Part shown: piece by piece, positions 1 to 11,489 of the stretch
Position numbering within the stretch: the first letter of the stretch is position 1
Layout of the letters: every line of letters begins with the position of its first letter
DNA from: Congeria kusceri
Taxonomy: Eukaryota > Mollusca > Bivalvia > Myida > Dreissenidae
Assembly (NCBI GenBank): GCA_027627225.1
Contig: CM051028.1
Coordinates: 25,354,364-25,418,363, forward strand
Direction: 5' to 3'
DNA: 64,000 bases
The notes under the pieces: model-generated
The model's database searches: none
Seen by the model: only the letters and a program-made list of their open reading frames with translations
What the model was told of the DNA's origin: nothing
Program-made: the position numbers and the translations under genes

Positions 1-126
1 GAAATACTTGATGAAAACGTGCAGATTCGATCAGAAAAAAATGCAGCCAGCATCGTTCTCAAAACGGGATAAGCAGAGGGTCAAGGAAACTTTAAGGGGC
101 GAGTTTTATTGCTGATTGATTAACTA

Positions 127-560
127 TCAGTTTTTCTCTGGAAACGGTTTTGCGTACATGTTCTTTGCTGTCCTCGCATTCTTCTTAGCCTTAAACCGTT
201 GTTTTGTTGTTGTCTCGAATATTGTACCCTTTTTTGTCTGAAATCCGTTCTGAGCACATGGTGTTTGCTGTCCATGCTTTATTCTTCGTCTAGTTGTTGT
301 TGTTGTAGTTGTTGTCTGCAATACCCGTTTTTTGTCTGAAAACAGTTCTGAGCACATGGTGTTTGCTGTTCATGCTTTCTTCTTCGTCTAGTTGTTGTTG
401 TCTGCAATACCCGTTTTTCTCTGGAAACAGTTCTGAGCACATGTTGTATGTTGTCCTTTCGGTCTTCTTCGTCTTGTTGTTGTTTTTGTTCTATGTTGTT
501 GTTGGGTTTGTAGTATCCATTTTACGCTGGAAAATTTCTGGGTACATGTTGCATATTGCT
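127..560. repeat. TTG-rich degenerate minisatellite
   Basis: About five diverged copies of a unit near 95 bp follow one another. Each contains a stretch like gagcacatggtgtttgctgt, then a cttcgtctagttg segment and a (TTG)n run. The open frames crossing it are low-complexity by-products. The following 330 bp to about 890 is similarly T-rich with no recognisable gene. Confidence 0.7.
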
Positions 561-890
561 TAGAACTGCTTTGTTATATGAATATGTTGCATAATGTGTG
601 TGCATTGTTATTGCGGAAACGGCGTACGGCCCCTCTAAAATTGTCCAACATTCGAAAGTTTAAACCTCAAATGAACTTAAACGTATGCCTTTCGTTGCCA
701 ATGACGTGTTGTTGTTGTTGTTTTTGTTTTGTTTTTGTTTCCCCATCAATTTATTGCAGTAATCAAACATGTGGCATTTTCAATAAGTTGTTCCTTTTGT
801 CGATATTGCACCTTTTAGATATATATCCAACATTGTAAGTGTAACTAAAATCAGTTTGTTGGCAGTTATACTGAATGTTTCCGCCGCCTC

Positions 891-1286
891 TAACTCAAAA
901 TCCTGTATTCGCGCCTGTTTAGTACCGAAAATCGAAAGCAAGCATCGCTTTTAACACAGCAATTGCACAGTAGCCTCCCTTGCTTCACTGCTGCCAATAA
1001 CGTGGGGCAGGGGAGATCACTAATCGAACATCCAATCGCAACTGCGAAACAATTCCTTGCTATCAGTGGATTTGTCCACTTAATAACTAACTGCCTTAAA
1101 TTGATGTTATGGTAGGTGGTTATGGGATTGTATGATCTTTTTCTGGTCTTGAAACAAGATTTCGTCTCTAAAAAGGGTTTACGGAATCAAAATTTGTATT
1201 ACTGTAATATAACACCAGAACAGCGTTAGCGTTATAGTTGTCCTTCTTCTGTTTTGTCGTTTTCTTCAATCAACACCTTTCCAAAC
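891..1286. other. no recognisable feature
   Basis: Non-repetitive AT-rich sequence. I see no gene, RNA or repeat here. Confidence 0.5.
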
Positions 1287-1490
1287 AACAGTGAGCTGGT
1301 GCAATGGATACGGTGTCCGCCTTGCGATCGTGGGGTCGTGAGTTCGATCCCTACTCGGGGAGCGTTCCAGTGATCTTTCTCCAAAGATATAAAGTACTAG
1401 TTCTACCCAGGAAACGGACTCGAAAGTGTCTCAATAAGCCTCTTGCTTTCGATGCTTGCAATCGAGCTTAAATAAATAGTTTAAACCAAG
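1287..1490 (+). mobile_element. tRNA-derived SINE, family 1
   Basis: The head resembles a tRNA, with a box A-like stretch (ctggtgcaatgg) and a box B-like stretch (gagttcgatcc) correctly spaced for an internal RNA polymerase III promoter. The body contains the shared segment ttctacccaggaaacggac. Related copies lie at 20911-21080 and 49280-49450. The tRNA fold is too degenerate for a functional tRNA. Confidence 0.7.
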
Positions 1491-2640
1491 AAACAAAAAC
1501 CTACTTGAAAAAGTAAACTTTGTTCTAATTAGCGCGTCTCAACTACATGTATGTAATGACTTGAACACTTTCTTGCGTCTGACAGTTGCAAGGTGAAAAA
1601 GGAGCCTTTAAGTTGTTTAGACGCTCCTCGACATGTATGGTAAAATTGCTGAATAGTTGTTTTTAATTTTTAATTAAATGTCTTCAAAACATACTTTGGT
1701 TAAAACGGAATCACAGCCCAATATTTGTGATATTATATTGATAACAAATACTAATGTTTGCATAGTCAGAAATTTTGATAAGAAAATAACTATCCACTTT
1801 GGGTAACGTTTAGCCCGAAATGGCATTAAAGAGCTACATGTAGCCATTCCATCAGAAAAATAGTTGGAATTTAACACTCGCTATTGAACAATAGAAATCG
1901 TTAAACGATTTACGTGAACACAAAGAAAACAATACGGACTGCCTACAATAGAAAACGTGCAGAAAACCATACTCGCTAGAGCACGTAGCCTGACGATAGA
2001 CCAAAAAACTATTGTGTTTCGGGGAACGGTCGCAAACGTTGGTTGGGTCGGGATTGAGTTGTTTTGTTTGGGTTTTTTTTACTTTTTTTAAAAAAAGACT
2101 CATTTCGGTCAATAACATGGAAAATTTTCTACAATCAGACGAATACGGATTTCACGGAAACAATCGTCACTAAAAACTTTAGGGTCGGGGGGGGGGGGGG
2201 TCGCTAGGTAGGGTCTGGTTGCCAGAAACACAGTTATTATTCTTTTTGGCCTTACTCAATGGTATCGCAATATGAATTAAACCAGTTCGATCATTATTTT
2301 TGAAAGTGTTTTAAATTATGCGATACAATATGCCAGTAACTGTGATTGTTTTACTTCTCCATTGTTTTTGGCTTATTGGAATAGAACCGGGTGTAATTAA
2401 ATACCTTATAAACAGACACAGTGTTCTACTTTTACAAATGAACTAGCTGTAATTACAGTTATGGCACATTACAATTTGTTTGATTTTCATTACGATTAAA
2501 TAAACTTCACTAAGCAATTTTTATCTCGGACAAACGATCATTAAGAAACCATTTCTGGAAAGACAATTACATATAAAATTATGAAACACATATCCCTAAC
2601 AAGATATGCAGTAATACATTGCATAAAATATAAACAATAT
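1491..2640. other. AT-rich spacer
   Basis: No gene recognised. It includes an uninterrupted G run near 2187-2200. Short open frames on the minus strand show no domain or splice context. Confidence 0.5.
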
Positions 2641-2641
2641 C

Positions 2642-2796
2642 CACACTGGTTAGGAAAAACGACCGACCTTTCATTAATAAAAAAGTCTAAACTAAACACA
2701 AATTTAATACTCACCTGTAAAAAAAGCGGCAATTTTTAGCGGGAGAATGTGCGTTACAGTCAAACTGGAGGTCGGTCTTTTTTCCTAACCAGTGTG
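2642..2796. mobile_element. foldback element (MITE-like)
   Basis: The 28-base stretch at 2642-2669 is repeated in inverted orientation at 2769-2796 with one mismatch. The arms start cacactggttagg and end cctaaccagtgtg. About 100 bp of AT-rich spacer separates them. This is the layout of a short non-autonomous inverted-repeat element. No clear target duplication was found. Confidence 0.7.
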
Positions 2797-2970
2797 AATA
2801 TCGCCTGACATTGAAACAGAAATGTATTGTAATTTTACGATATGACTATTTTTTCTTGTGTTAAATTCGTTATTATTACAGGGTGTGCAGTCTGTTTGTG
2901 TTGAAATAGAATTTGACTTTCTATGTAGCATTATGAAGCTATCATGGTTTATTTTGTGCTGATACAATGC

Positions 2971-5900
2971 TAACTGTGTTAGCCGTTAGCTCTGGCTCGG
3001 TGGCAAGCTAACGTTAGCCGTTAGCATTAGCCTTTTTGCATGCTAACCCTAGCCGTTAGCATTGGCCAGTTAGCATGCTACGTTAGCCGTTAGCATTGGC
3101 CAGTTAGCATGCTACGTTAGCCGTTAGCATTGGCCAGTTAGCATGCTACGTTAGCCGTTAGCATTGGCCAGTTGGCATGCTACGTTAGCCGTTAGCATTG
3201 GCCAGTTGGCATGCTACGTTAGCCGTTAGCATTGGTCGGTTAGCATGCTACGTTAGCCGTTAGCATTGGCCCGTTATCATGCTACGTTAGCCGTTAGCAT
3301 TGCATGTCAGCATGCTACGTTAGCCGTTAGCATTGACCTGTTAGCATGTAACGTTAGCCGTTAGCATTGGCCAGTTAGCATGCTACGTTAGCCGTTAGCA
3401 TTGGCTGTCAGCATGCTACGTTAGCCGTTAGCATTGGCCTGTTCGCTTGATACGTTGGCCGTTAGCATTGGCCTGTTAGCATGCTACGTTAGCCGTTAGC
3501 ATTGGCCAGTTAGCATGCTACGTTAGCCGTTAGCATTGGCCAGTTAGCATGCTACGTTAGCCGTTAGCATTGGCCAGTTAGCATGCTACGTTAGCCGTTA
3601 GCATTGGCATGTCAGCATGCTACGTTAGCCGTTAGCACTAGCCTGTTAGCATGCTACGTTAGCCGTTAGCATTGGCCTGCTAGCATGCTATGTTAGCCGT
3701 TAGCATTGGCCTGTTGGCATGCTACGTTAGCCGTTAGCATTGGCCTGCTAGCATGCTACGTTAGCCATTAGCATTGGCCTGTTGGCATGCTACGTTATCC
3801 GTTAGCATTGGCATGCTAGCATGCTACGTTAGCCGTTAGCATTGGCCAGTTAGCATGCTACGTTAGCCGTTAGCATTGGCCTGTTAGCATACTAACGTTA
3901 GCCCTTAGCATTAGCCGTTAGCATTGGCCAGTTAGCATGCTAGGTTAGCCGTTAGCATTGGCCTGTTAGCATGCTAACGTTAGCCGTTAGCATTAGTCGT
4001 TAGCATTGGCCAGTTAGCATGCTACGTTAGCCGTTAGCATTGGCCAGTTGGCATGCTACGTTAGCCGTTAGCATTGGTCTGTTAGCATGCTACGTTAGCC
4101 GTTAGCATTGGCCAGTTGGCATGCTACGTTAGCCGTTAATATTGGAATGTCAGCATGCTACGTTAGCCGTTAGCATTGGCCTGTTAGCGTGCTACGTTAG
4201 CCGTTAGCATTAGCCCCTTAGCATTGGCCAGTTGGCTTGCTACGTAAGCCGTTAGCATTGGCATGTCAGCATGCTACGTTAGCCGTTAGCATTGGCCTGT
4301 TCGCATGATACGTTGGCCGTTAGCATTGGCCTGTTAGCATGCTACGTTAGCCGTTAGCATTGGCCAGTTAGCATGCTAGGTTAGCCGTTAGCATTGGCCT
4401 GTTAGCATGCTACGTTAGCCGTTAGCATTAGCCTGTTAGCATGCTATGTTAGCCGTTAGCATTGGCCTGCTAGCATGCTACGTTAGCCGTTAGCATGGAC
4501 CTGATAGCATGCTATGTTAGCCGTTAGCATTGGCCTGTTAGCATGCTACGTTAGCCGTTAGCATTGGCCTGTTAGCATGCTACGTTAGCCGTTAGCATTG
4601 GCCTGTTAGCATGCTACGTTAGCCGTTAGCATTGGCCTGTTAGCATGCTACGTTAGCCGTTAGCATTGGCCTGTTAGCATGCTACGTTAGCCGTTAGCAT
4701 TGGCCTGTCAGCATGCTACGTTAGCCGTTAGCACTAGCCTGTTAGCATGCTACGGTAGCCGTTAGCATTAGCCTGTTAGCATGCTATGTTAGCCGTTAGC
4801 ATTGGCCTGCTAGCATGCTACGTTAGCCGTTAGCATGGACCTGATAGCATGCTATGTTAGCCGTTAGCATTGGCCTGTTAACATGCTACGTTAGCCGTTA
4901 GCATTGGCCTGTTAGCATGCTACGTTAGCCGTTAGCACTAGCCTGTTAGCATGCTACGGTAGCCGTTAGCATTAGCCTGTTAGCATGCTATGTTAGCCGT
5001 TAGCATTGGCCTGCTAGCATGCTACGTTAGCCGTTAGCATGGACCTGATAGCATGCTATGTTAGCCTTTAGCATTGGCCTGTTAGCACGCTACGTTAGCC
5101 GTTAGCACTAGCCTGTTAGCACGCTATGTTAGCCGTTAGCATTGGCTTGTTAGCATGGTACGTTAGCCGTTAGCATTGGCCAGTTGGCATGCTACGTTAG
5201 CCGTTAGCATTGGCCTGTTAGCACGCTCCGTTAACCGTTAGCATTGGCCCGTTGGCATGCTACGTTTGCCGTTAGCATTGGCCTGTTGGCATGCTACGTT
5301 AGCCGTTAGCATTGGCCTGTTGGCATGCTACGTTAGCCGTTAGCATTGACTTGTTAGCATGCAACCCTAGCCGTTAGCATTGGCATGTCAGCATGCTATG
5401 TTAGCCGTTAGCATTGGCATGTCAGCATGCTACGTTAGCCATTAGCATTGGCCTGCTAGCATGCTACCCAAGCCGTTAGCATTGGCCTGTTAGTATGCTA
5501 CGTTAGCCGTTAGCATTCGCAAGATAGCATGCTACGTTAGCCGTTAGAATTGGCCTGCTAGCATGCAAACCTTAGCCGTTAGCATTGGCCTGTTTGCATG
5601 CTACGTTAGCCGTTAGCATTGGCCTGTTGGCATGCTACGTTAGCCGTTAGCATTGGCCTGTTAGTATGCTACGTTAGCCGTTAGCATTGGCCAGTTGGCA
5701 TGCTACGTTAGCCGTTAGCATTCTCCCCTTAGCATGCTACATTAGCCGTTAGCATTGGCCTGCTAGCATGCTATGTTAGCCGTTAGCATTGGCCTCTTAG
5801 CATGCTACGTTAGCCATTAGCATTGGCCTGTTAGCATGCTACGTTAGCCGTTAGAATTGGCATGTCAGCATGCTACGTAAGCCGTTAGCATTGGCCAGTT

Positions 5901-6245
5901 GGCATGCTACGTTAGCCGTTAGAATTGGCCTGTTAGCAAGCTACGTTAGCCGTTAGAATTGGCATGTCAGCATGCTACCCATGCCGTTAGCATTGGCCAG
6001 TTCGCATGCTACGTTAGCCGTTAGCATTGGCCTGTTGGCATGCTACGTTAGCCGTTAGCATTGGCCTGCTAGCATGCTATGTTAGCCGTTAGCATTGGCC
6101 TGTTAGCTTGCTACGTTAGCTGTTAGCATTGGCCAGTTGGCATGCTACGTTAGCCGTTAGCATTGGCAGATTAGCCGGTTAGCATGCAAACGTTAGCATT
6201 AGCAAGTTAGCTTTCTAACATTAGCTGATAGCAGTTAGCCTTTAA
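2971..6245. repeat. 34-bp satellite array, about 95 copies
   Basis: A continuous tandem array with a strict 34-bp period, built on the core ctacgttagccgttagcatt followed by a variable ggcc(a/t)gtt(a/g)gcatg segment. The unit contains internal GTTAGC sub-repeats and TTAGCATGCTAA dyads. Both strands carry frequent stops (TAG inside GTTAGC) and 34 is not a multiple of 3, so it is non-coding. Copies at both edges are more diverged. Confidence 0.97.
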
Positions 6246-6547
6246 GATGGATATAAATAGGAACCCAAGTGGGAAAGGGGTGTTTTTAGAGAGTTTCTGA
6301 GGGAGTTTCTTAGGAGATTCTGGGGGGGGGGGGTCTAGAGTTTCGGGAGTTTTCTTGGATCTACAATGTAAAGTGAAAAGCTGCTATTGTTCATTCAGGA
6401 ATGTTTGATTTGTATTCACTAGCTTGTTGAAGGTATAAATATTTATAATCGTAGAGTGGAAATAAACTGTAAAGGGACAATGAATCTTTTGTGTATCACG
6501 TACAGTCCCCACTAGAACAGTAACACTCAACAAACATTTATAACAGT
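6246..6547. other. spacer right of the satellite
   Basis: Unique-looking sequence containing a short gggagtttct repeat and a G run near 6322-6332. No gene seen. Confidence 0.5.
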
Positions 6548-6907
6548 ATGGCCATATTTAGGAAACGATTTAGGGTCAGAAAATGTAATGGGTGCCGCTC
6601 GACAACAGCAGAGGAAGGCCGGACCAATGTGTTGACGTTTTGTAATAATTTGGTAAACCCAGAGTTATCTCTTTATTCCCCAGTCACAATAATGCCCCGA
6701 TGGGTTTGCGACAGTTTTCGGCGTATTGTTTTACACTTTCGAGCGAGTGCCTCCTGGTCACCTGTCGACTGTCGTTCACATTTGGCACAGGCCGGGTGCC
6801 GTGTTTATTTTAACGCGGAGTTAAAATTAGTCCCGACATCGACCACATTTTGCCATCGACTACAGATCGACCTATGTCCTGCGTATGCCCGCCCGGACAT
6901 CGAATAG
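6548..6907 (+). CDS. orphan open frame, 119 codons, doubtful
   Basis: An ATG-initiated frame of 119 codons starts just downstream of the satellite and ends at TAG. The translation begins MAIFRKRFRVRK. It has several Cys residues but no signal peptide, membrane segment, repeat or domain I recognise. I see no splice site, TATA box or poly(A) signal tied to it. The base composition is richer in GC than the flanks, which is the only reason to list it. It could be the remnant of a mobile element or a chance frame. Confidence 0.15.
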   Translation: MAIFRKRFRVRKCNGCRSTTAEEGRTNVLTFCNNLVNPELSLYSPVTIMPRWVCDSFRRIVLHFRASASWSPVDCRSHLAQAGCRVYFNAELKLVPTSTTFCHRLQIDLCPAYARPDIE

Positions 6908-6944
6908 CCTCGGCTGGGAGCCGGGTCATATTTTGGTCCAGCAA

Positions 6945-7415
6945 ATGTGTCTAAATATATGCCAAGTTATATTAAAATCCTTCCATGCATTACGAAGTTA
7001 TGGAGCGAAAACGAAATACAAGTATTTTACCTGTACTTGACCTTTGACTTGAATTGTGACCGTGACATTTGAAGGACAAGCATAGGTCATGTACGCGACA
7101 CATTGTCTGGTAATGAAGAATAATTATTTGAAGTTAAGTTAAAATCCTTCCAGGCATTTAAGAAGTTATGGATCTAAGACGATATATAGATATTTGACCT
7201 TTGACCTTGAATTGTGACCTAGACCTTTGACGGACACGCATGGGTCATGTACTCGGCACATTGTCTGATCATGGGAAATAATAATCTGAAGTTAAATTAA
7301 AATCATTTTAGACATTACGAAGTTATGAAGCGGAAACGAAATATTGGACGGACGTACGGACCAACACGCGCGATCCCTGTATAGCCCCAAGTTTTTCAAA
7401 AAGAGGGGGTATCAT
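6945..7415. repeat. core-repeat array, about 190-bp unit
   Basis: Two and a half diverged copies of a unit containing ttaaaatccttcca, acgaagttatgga, a tgacctttgacc motif and gggtcatgtac. The array ends in atagccccaagtttttcaaa next to an A/G-rich tail. The layout resembles the core-repeat elements seen in bivalve genomes. Confidence 0.75.
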
Positions 7416-7787
7416 TAAAAAAAAATAAAGTTAACAATAGTTGCAGTTTTAATGGTCGACGTAAATGCCATGTCGCATGTACATGTTGTTCCACTATTTT
7501 TTGTTCAGAGACTTAGAAATACGGTCTCACACAATGCATGTTTCGTTTTCATTTCGTCGCAGGTGTATATATAAATGTTCGAATGTTTTCCTGAATCTTC
7601 CGAGAATATTCCGAAAACATGCGAGGGTCCAAGCATGTGCGCAAAATACAAAATAGATTCAATTTGCAATGAGACGTCGACGTCCAGCTATAAAAGTCAC
7701 GTACGCGTAAATTAAAAATAGATCATGACAATGTTCACAGACGTTATTTTTACATTAAATGCCAAAGAAATCAGTCATAATACATTT
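7416..7787. other. no recognisable feature
   Basis: AT-rich spacer with short open frames only. Confidence 0.5.
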
Positions 7788-7986
7788 GTGGCGCGTCGTG
7801 AGAAAACCGGTCTTAATGCATGTGCGTAAAGTGTCGTCCCGGATTAGCCTGTGCAGTCCGCTTTCCGCTTGTATGGTATTTTCTGTTTCAAGGAAGTCTC
7901 TTCTAAACATAAATCAACTGCAGGCGGAAAGTGCCGTCCTGGATTTACGCACATGCATTAAGACCGGTTTTATAACGACGCGCCAC
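7788..7986. mobile_element. palindromic MITE, copy A
   Basis: Near-perfect terminal inverted repeats (gtggcgcgtcgtgagaaaac at the left and its reverse complement form at the right) bound about 200 bp. The interior includes taatgcatgtgcgtaaagtg and gaagtctcttctaaacat. Five related copies occur in the window: 27252, 39544, 52275, 53061 and 60357. Confidence 0.85.
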
Positions 7987-8224
7987 ATTTCATTTATCGA
8001 AAACTAGACCTGTCAAGACTATATCATTACAAAGTGGGAAATGTCCAAACAGACCATAGTAAAACATTGATTATGACGAAAACAGAATGGGCCAAAAGAT
8101 CACAGTAAAGCATGGTTTAAAAGGTCAGAAATTCAAAGCGGTCATCTAAAATAGTATGCGTCCATCACAACCAGGGCGCACGGCGATCAATTCCGTTGTA
8201 CATTGCCAGAAGACCACTTCCGGT
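7987..8224. other. spacer downstream of the 8.2 kb exon
   Basis: If the exon at 8225-8348 is real, this is its 3' UTR side on the minus strand. I found no canonical AATAAA on that strand here. Confidence 0.3.
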
Positions 8225-8348
8225 TTACGTTGCTAGGATACCGTTGGATATCTCGGCGGAAGGCGTAACTGACGCTGATTTGCCGTTCACCGTTACGTCT
8301 GGGACGTTGTGTCCTTTCTCGACGTCATAATTGGCTACACGACTTCGT
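8225..8348 (-). CDS. possible C-terminal exon of an unknown gene
   Basis: Read on the minus strand, a pyrimidine-rich tract ending ttgttgtatgttttag provides a good acceptor at 8350-8349. It is followed by 1 nt that completes a codon, 40 codons and TAA. The residues include ANYDVEKGHNVPDVTVNG and end SAEISNGILAT. Codons are richer in G/C at third positions than the AT-rich flanks, and there are no internal stops. This would be a hydrophilic tail exon belonging to a gene lying to the right. I do not recognise the family and found no upstream exon. It could be a relic or chance. Confidence 0.35.
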
Positions 8349-8489
8349 CTAAAACATACAACAAATCTTAAACATGGGTTGCTCATTAGTCGAACAATTT
8401 TCCATGTGTTAGATTTGTATACGGATATGGATATACTGATACGGACTGATGGAAAGGCGTTCTAATCATCATGGTTTTGAAGTACATAT

Positions 8490-9445
8490 TGAAATTGAAG
8501 CTTTTTCTTCAATTTGACCTAGTGACCTAGTTTTTGACACCATATGACCCAGATTCGAACTCGGCCGAGATATCATTAAGACAAATGTTCTGACCAAGTT
8601 TCATGAAGATTGGGCAAAAAATGTGACTTCTAGAGTGTTAAGAAGCTTTTTCTTCGATTTGACCTAGTGGCCTTGTTTTTGACCCCACATGATCCAGATT
8701 CGAACTCGGCCGAGATATCATTGGCACAAATGTTCTGACCAAGTTTCATGAATATTTGGCAAAAAAATGTGACTTCTAGATTGTTAACAAGCTTTCCTAC
8801 AGCAATATAAGGAAAACTGCCCTCCCCCCTGGCGGCCATGTTCTTCACCGGACCGGAACCATTCTTGAACTCAGTCGAGATATCATCAGAACAAAGGTTC
8901 TGAGCATGTTTCATGTTGATTGGGATGTGACTTCTAGAGTGTTCACAAGCTTTTCCTATAGCCATATAAGGAAAACTGACCCCCTCCCACATTTTCGAAC
9001 TCGGCCGATATATCATAAGAATAAATGTTCTGAGCAAGTTTTATGTTGATTGGGCAACATTTGTGACTTCTAGAGTGTTCACAAGCTTTTTCTATAGCCA
9101 TATAAAGAAAACTGCTCCGCCCTCTGGTGGCCATGTTTTTCAATGGATGGGAACCATTTTCGAACTCGGCCAAGATATAATTAGAACAATTGTTCTGAGC
9201 AAGTTTCATGTTGATTGGGCAAAAAATGTGACTTCTAGAGTGTTCACAAGCTTTTTCTTCAATTTGACCTAGACCTGACTTCTAGAGTGTTAAGAAGCTT
9301 TTTCTTCGATTTGACCTAGTCACCTTGTTTTTGACCCCACATGACCCAGTTTCGAACTCGGCCGAGATATCATTGGGACAAATGTTCTGACCAAGTTTCC
9401 TGAAGATTGGCCAATAAATGTGGCCTCTAGAGTGTTCACATGGTA
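8490..9445. repeat. core-repeat array, about 130-190-bp unit
   Basis: Six diverged copies share aactcggccgagatatcat, atgttctgaccaagtttcat, gacttctagagtgtt and aagctttttcttc. The array ends in a gacgacgcacgacggacaaa tail followed by cacaaaagctcacc. Long minus-strand frames are by-products of the repeat. Confidence 0.85.
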
Positions 9446-9837
9446 AATGTTGACGACGCACGACGGACAAAAGGCGATCACAAAAGCTCACCATAATGAT
9501 TCTCGATTTCGTCAACAACAATGTACATTCACGCAAAAGCAATATAATTAACACGGGAGTGACCGAAACCCATTTAGAAACATCGGCAAAAAAAAATGCC
9601 GATATTTTTTCAGTAACACGAAATAAGTCTCTATTTTTTTCAGAAATACGAAATGATTCCCTTTTTAAATTATTCCAAAATTAATTTTTGTTTTAGACAC
9701 AGTATGATTTTTAAGGGCGCGTGCCTAAACCCTTGATATATTTTCATGTACACTATAGAATGTCACAAGCGCACCCACGTCGCATACAGCGACTCTTACG
9801 TACACATGTACTTAGACCAGAGTTTATTGATTGTTAG
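9446..9837. other. no recognisable feature
   Basis: Tail of the array and AT-rich sequence. No gene seen. Confidence 0.5.
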
Positions 9838-10095
9838 TTTCTCGGAACCGCCGACCCGATTTTTTTTCAATTGTTTGAATACCAACCAAATTTGGAACAA
9901 ATAATAAACCACAAATAGAGTGATGCGTGTTTTTATAAAGTTGCGATGAATTATTATTGCTATCGGCATGTGTATTGCGACAAAAATGTGATTATAATAT
10001 AATTTTATTTTTTTATTTTAATTCCGCCATCCGACTTGACAGTTTAACAAAAATGTCTGAGAAACAAAAAATACAACATCTCTGGCCTAAACATA
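9838..10095 (+). repeat. interspersed repeat R1, copy 1
   Basis: Matches 20256-20620 in reverse orientation. The match begins with ttctcggaaccgccgaccc and includes gcaataataattcat-like and ttgtcgcaatacacatgcc-like segments. It ends near ctctggcc. Class unknown. Confidence 0.7.
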
Positions 10096-10130
10096 TGTAG
10101 TACAATATAGACATTATTTATTTCCCACCA

Positions 10131-10210
10131 GAAACGGACGAAAAGGACGAGACATAACGGACGAATAAAGGCAAGACATAACGGGTGAATAAATGCGAGA
10201 CATAACGTAA
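10131..10210. repeat. short 24-bp minisatellite
   Basis: About three copies of a unit like acggacgaataaaggcgagacata. Confidence 0.6.
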
Positions 10211-10910
10211 CGGGCGATAGCGGCGAGAAAAGCATTGGTTCTCTGTTAGATCGCGATAGAGCTGCCATTGGAGATCTCATACACATCGCAGCGATTACTT
10301 CACTTATTTAAATATTAAAATAACTGAAAACGCAGTCAGAAACACAACCATCCGACGACAATATTATACCACTAGCGCCCTTATGATTATATTTCATGCA
10401 GGATTTTGAAAACACTGATTAATTAAGATAAGCTTTAAAAATGAACATCCTGCACATTTCTTGAACACAGTAAATTATACCGACGAAATGGTATATCGTC
10501 GCTTTAAAGCCTAACATTAAATTGCAATAGCTTTAAAGGGACTTGGTCCTGTCTTATCAAAGATCTTACGACAAGTTTAAGTTACGACTGAACTTTGTAG
10601 TTTAACACAATAGACATTTATTATCAGTATGTCCTGAAATAAAGGACAAGTGAAAGATACCAAGGAAATGAATTGAATTACTGAAATAAAGTAATCATAG
10701 ATGTTGGTGCTTAGCATTTATGCTTCTTCGAAAATTGTATCGTAATGTAAATATGCCCTACGATGTTTAATAAGACGGGTCCCTGGTTCTCAAATTTTTA
10801 TATTTTTGAAACATGTCATTAAACTTCTAAACTGAAATAACTAAAACATCTGAACTAAAGAACTACATTATTAAAGCAAGAAACCCCTTTTTTTAAAGAT
10901 CAAAAAAGCA
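10211..10910. other. AT-rich spacer
   Basis: No gene or repeat recognised. It contains the phrase ctttaaagggacttggtcctg, reminiscent of the element end seen at 63405. Confidence 0.4.
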
Positions 10911-10988
10911 TGCCTTCATCGGGGCTCAAACCAACGTCCTCTGGAATAAATGTTTGTCGAGTAACCACTCTGTCAGCCGGACTCGTAA
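10911..10988 (-). mobile_element. tRNA-derived SINE remnant
   Basis: On the minus strand the order is ggctgacagagtgg (box A-like), then ggtttgagccc (box B-like), about 40 bp apart. Nothing resembling a full tRNA fold remains. Confidence 0.5.
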
Positions 10989-11489
10989 GTAACTGTGTTG
11001 CAATAACTGCTTTAAACCGGGATTGACAGGCGCATTTGTTTGGAATGGTTTTCGGACAACACGGTCATCGCCCATTGACAAACACTGACAAATTTCGCAC
11101 CTAATGTAGCGGATTGGCCCCCAATAGACAAGTGGAATTATTTATTGGTTACGGTAAACTTTGTTATCGATCAAATGACCACAGCCCTCGCCGCTATATG
11201 TGGTAATATCCACACGTGGACATTGTCACGTAAACAATGGGGTCATTGAAATTCCTATTGCCAGATATAGTAAAATAAGGTACGATTGGTGTAAATATAC
11301 TTTTACATCGGCACGAAGGCAAGAAATAAAGAAAAAAATCGAGAAATAAAATAACATGCATAACCACGTTCAGCGCAATGCGATAAATAAACAATTATAT
11401 GTATTTGAATTGGATTAATATAAAATAGCATACATGCCAAATACAGCGCTGATTATGTTTATACGAGTCTATCATGCCACATTTTTATC
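10989..11489. other. no recognisable feature
   Basis: Spacer with short frames only. Two ATTGG/CCAAT motifs lie close together near 11123-11138, but no gene follows. Confidence 0.4.

Noticed and set aside
8630..9554. Several minus-strand frames with repeated FxNGS motifs, as a repeat protein.
   Set aside because: They are translations of the roughly 150-bp core repeat, whose period is irregular and not kept in frame.
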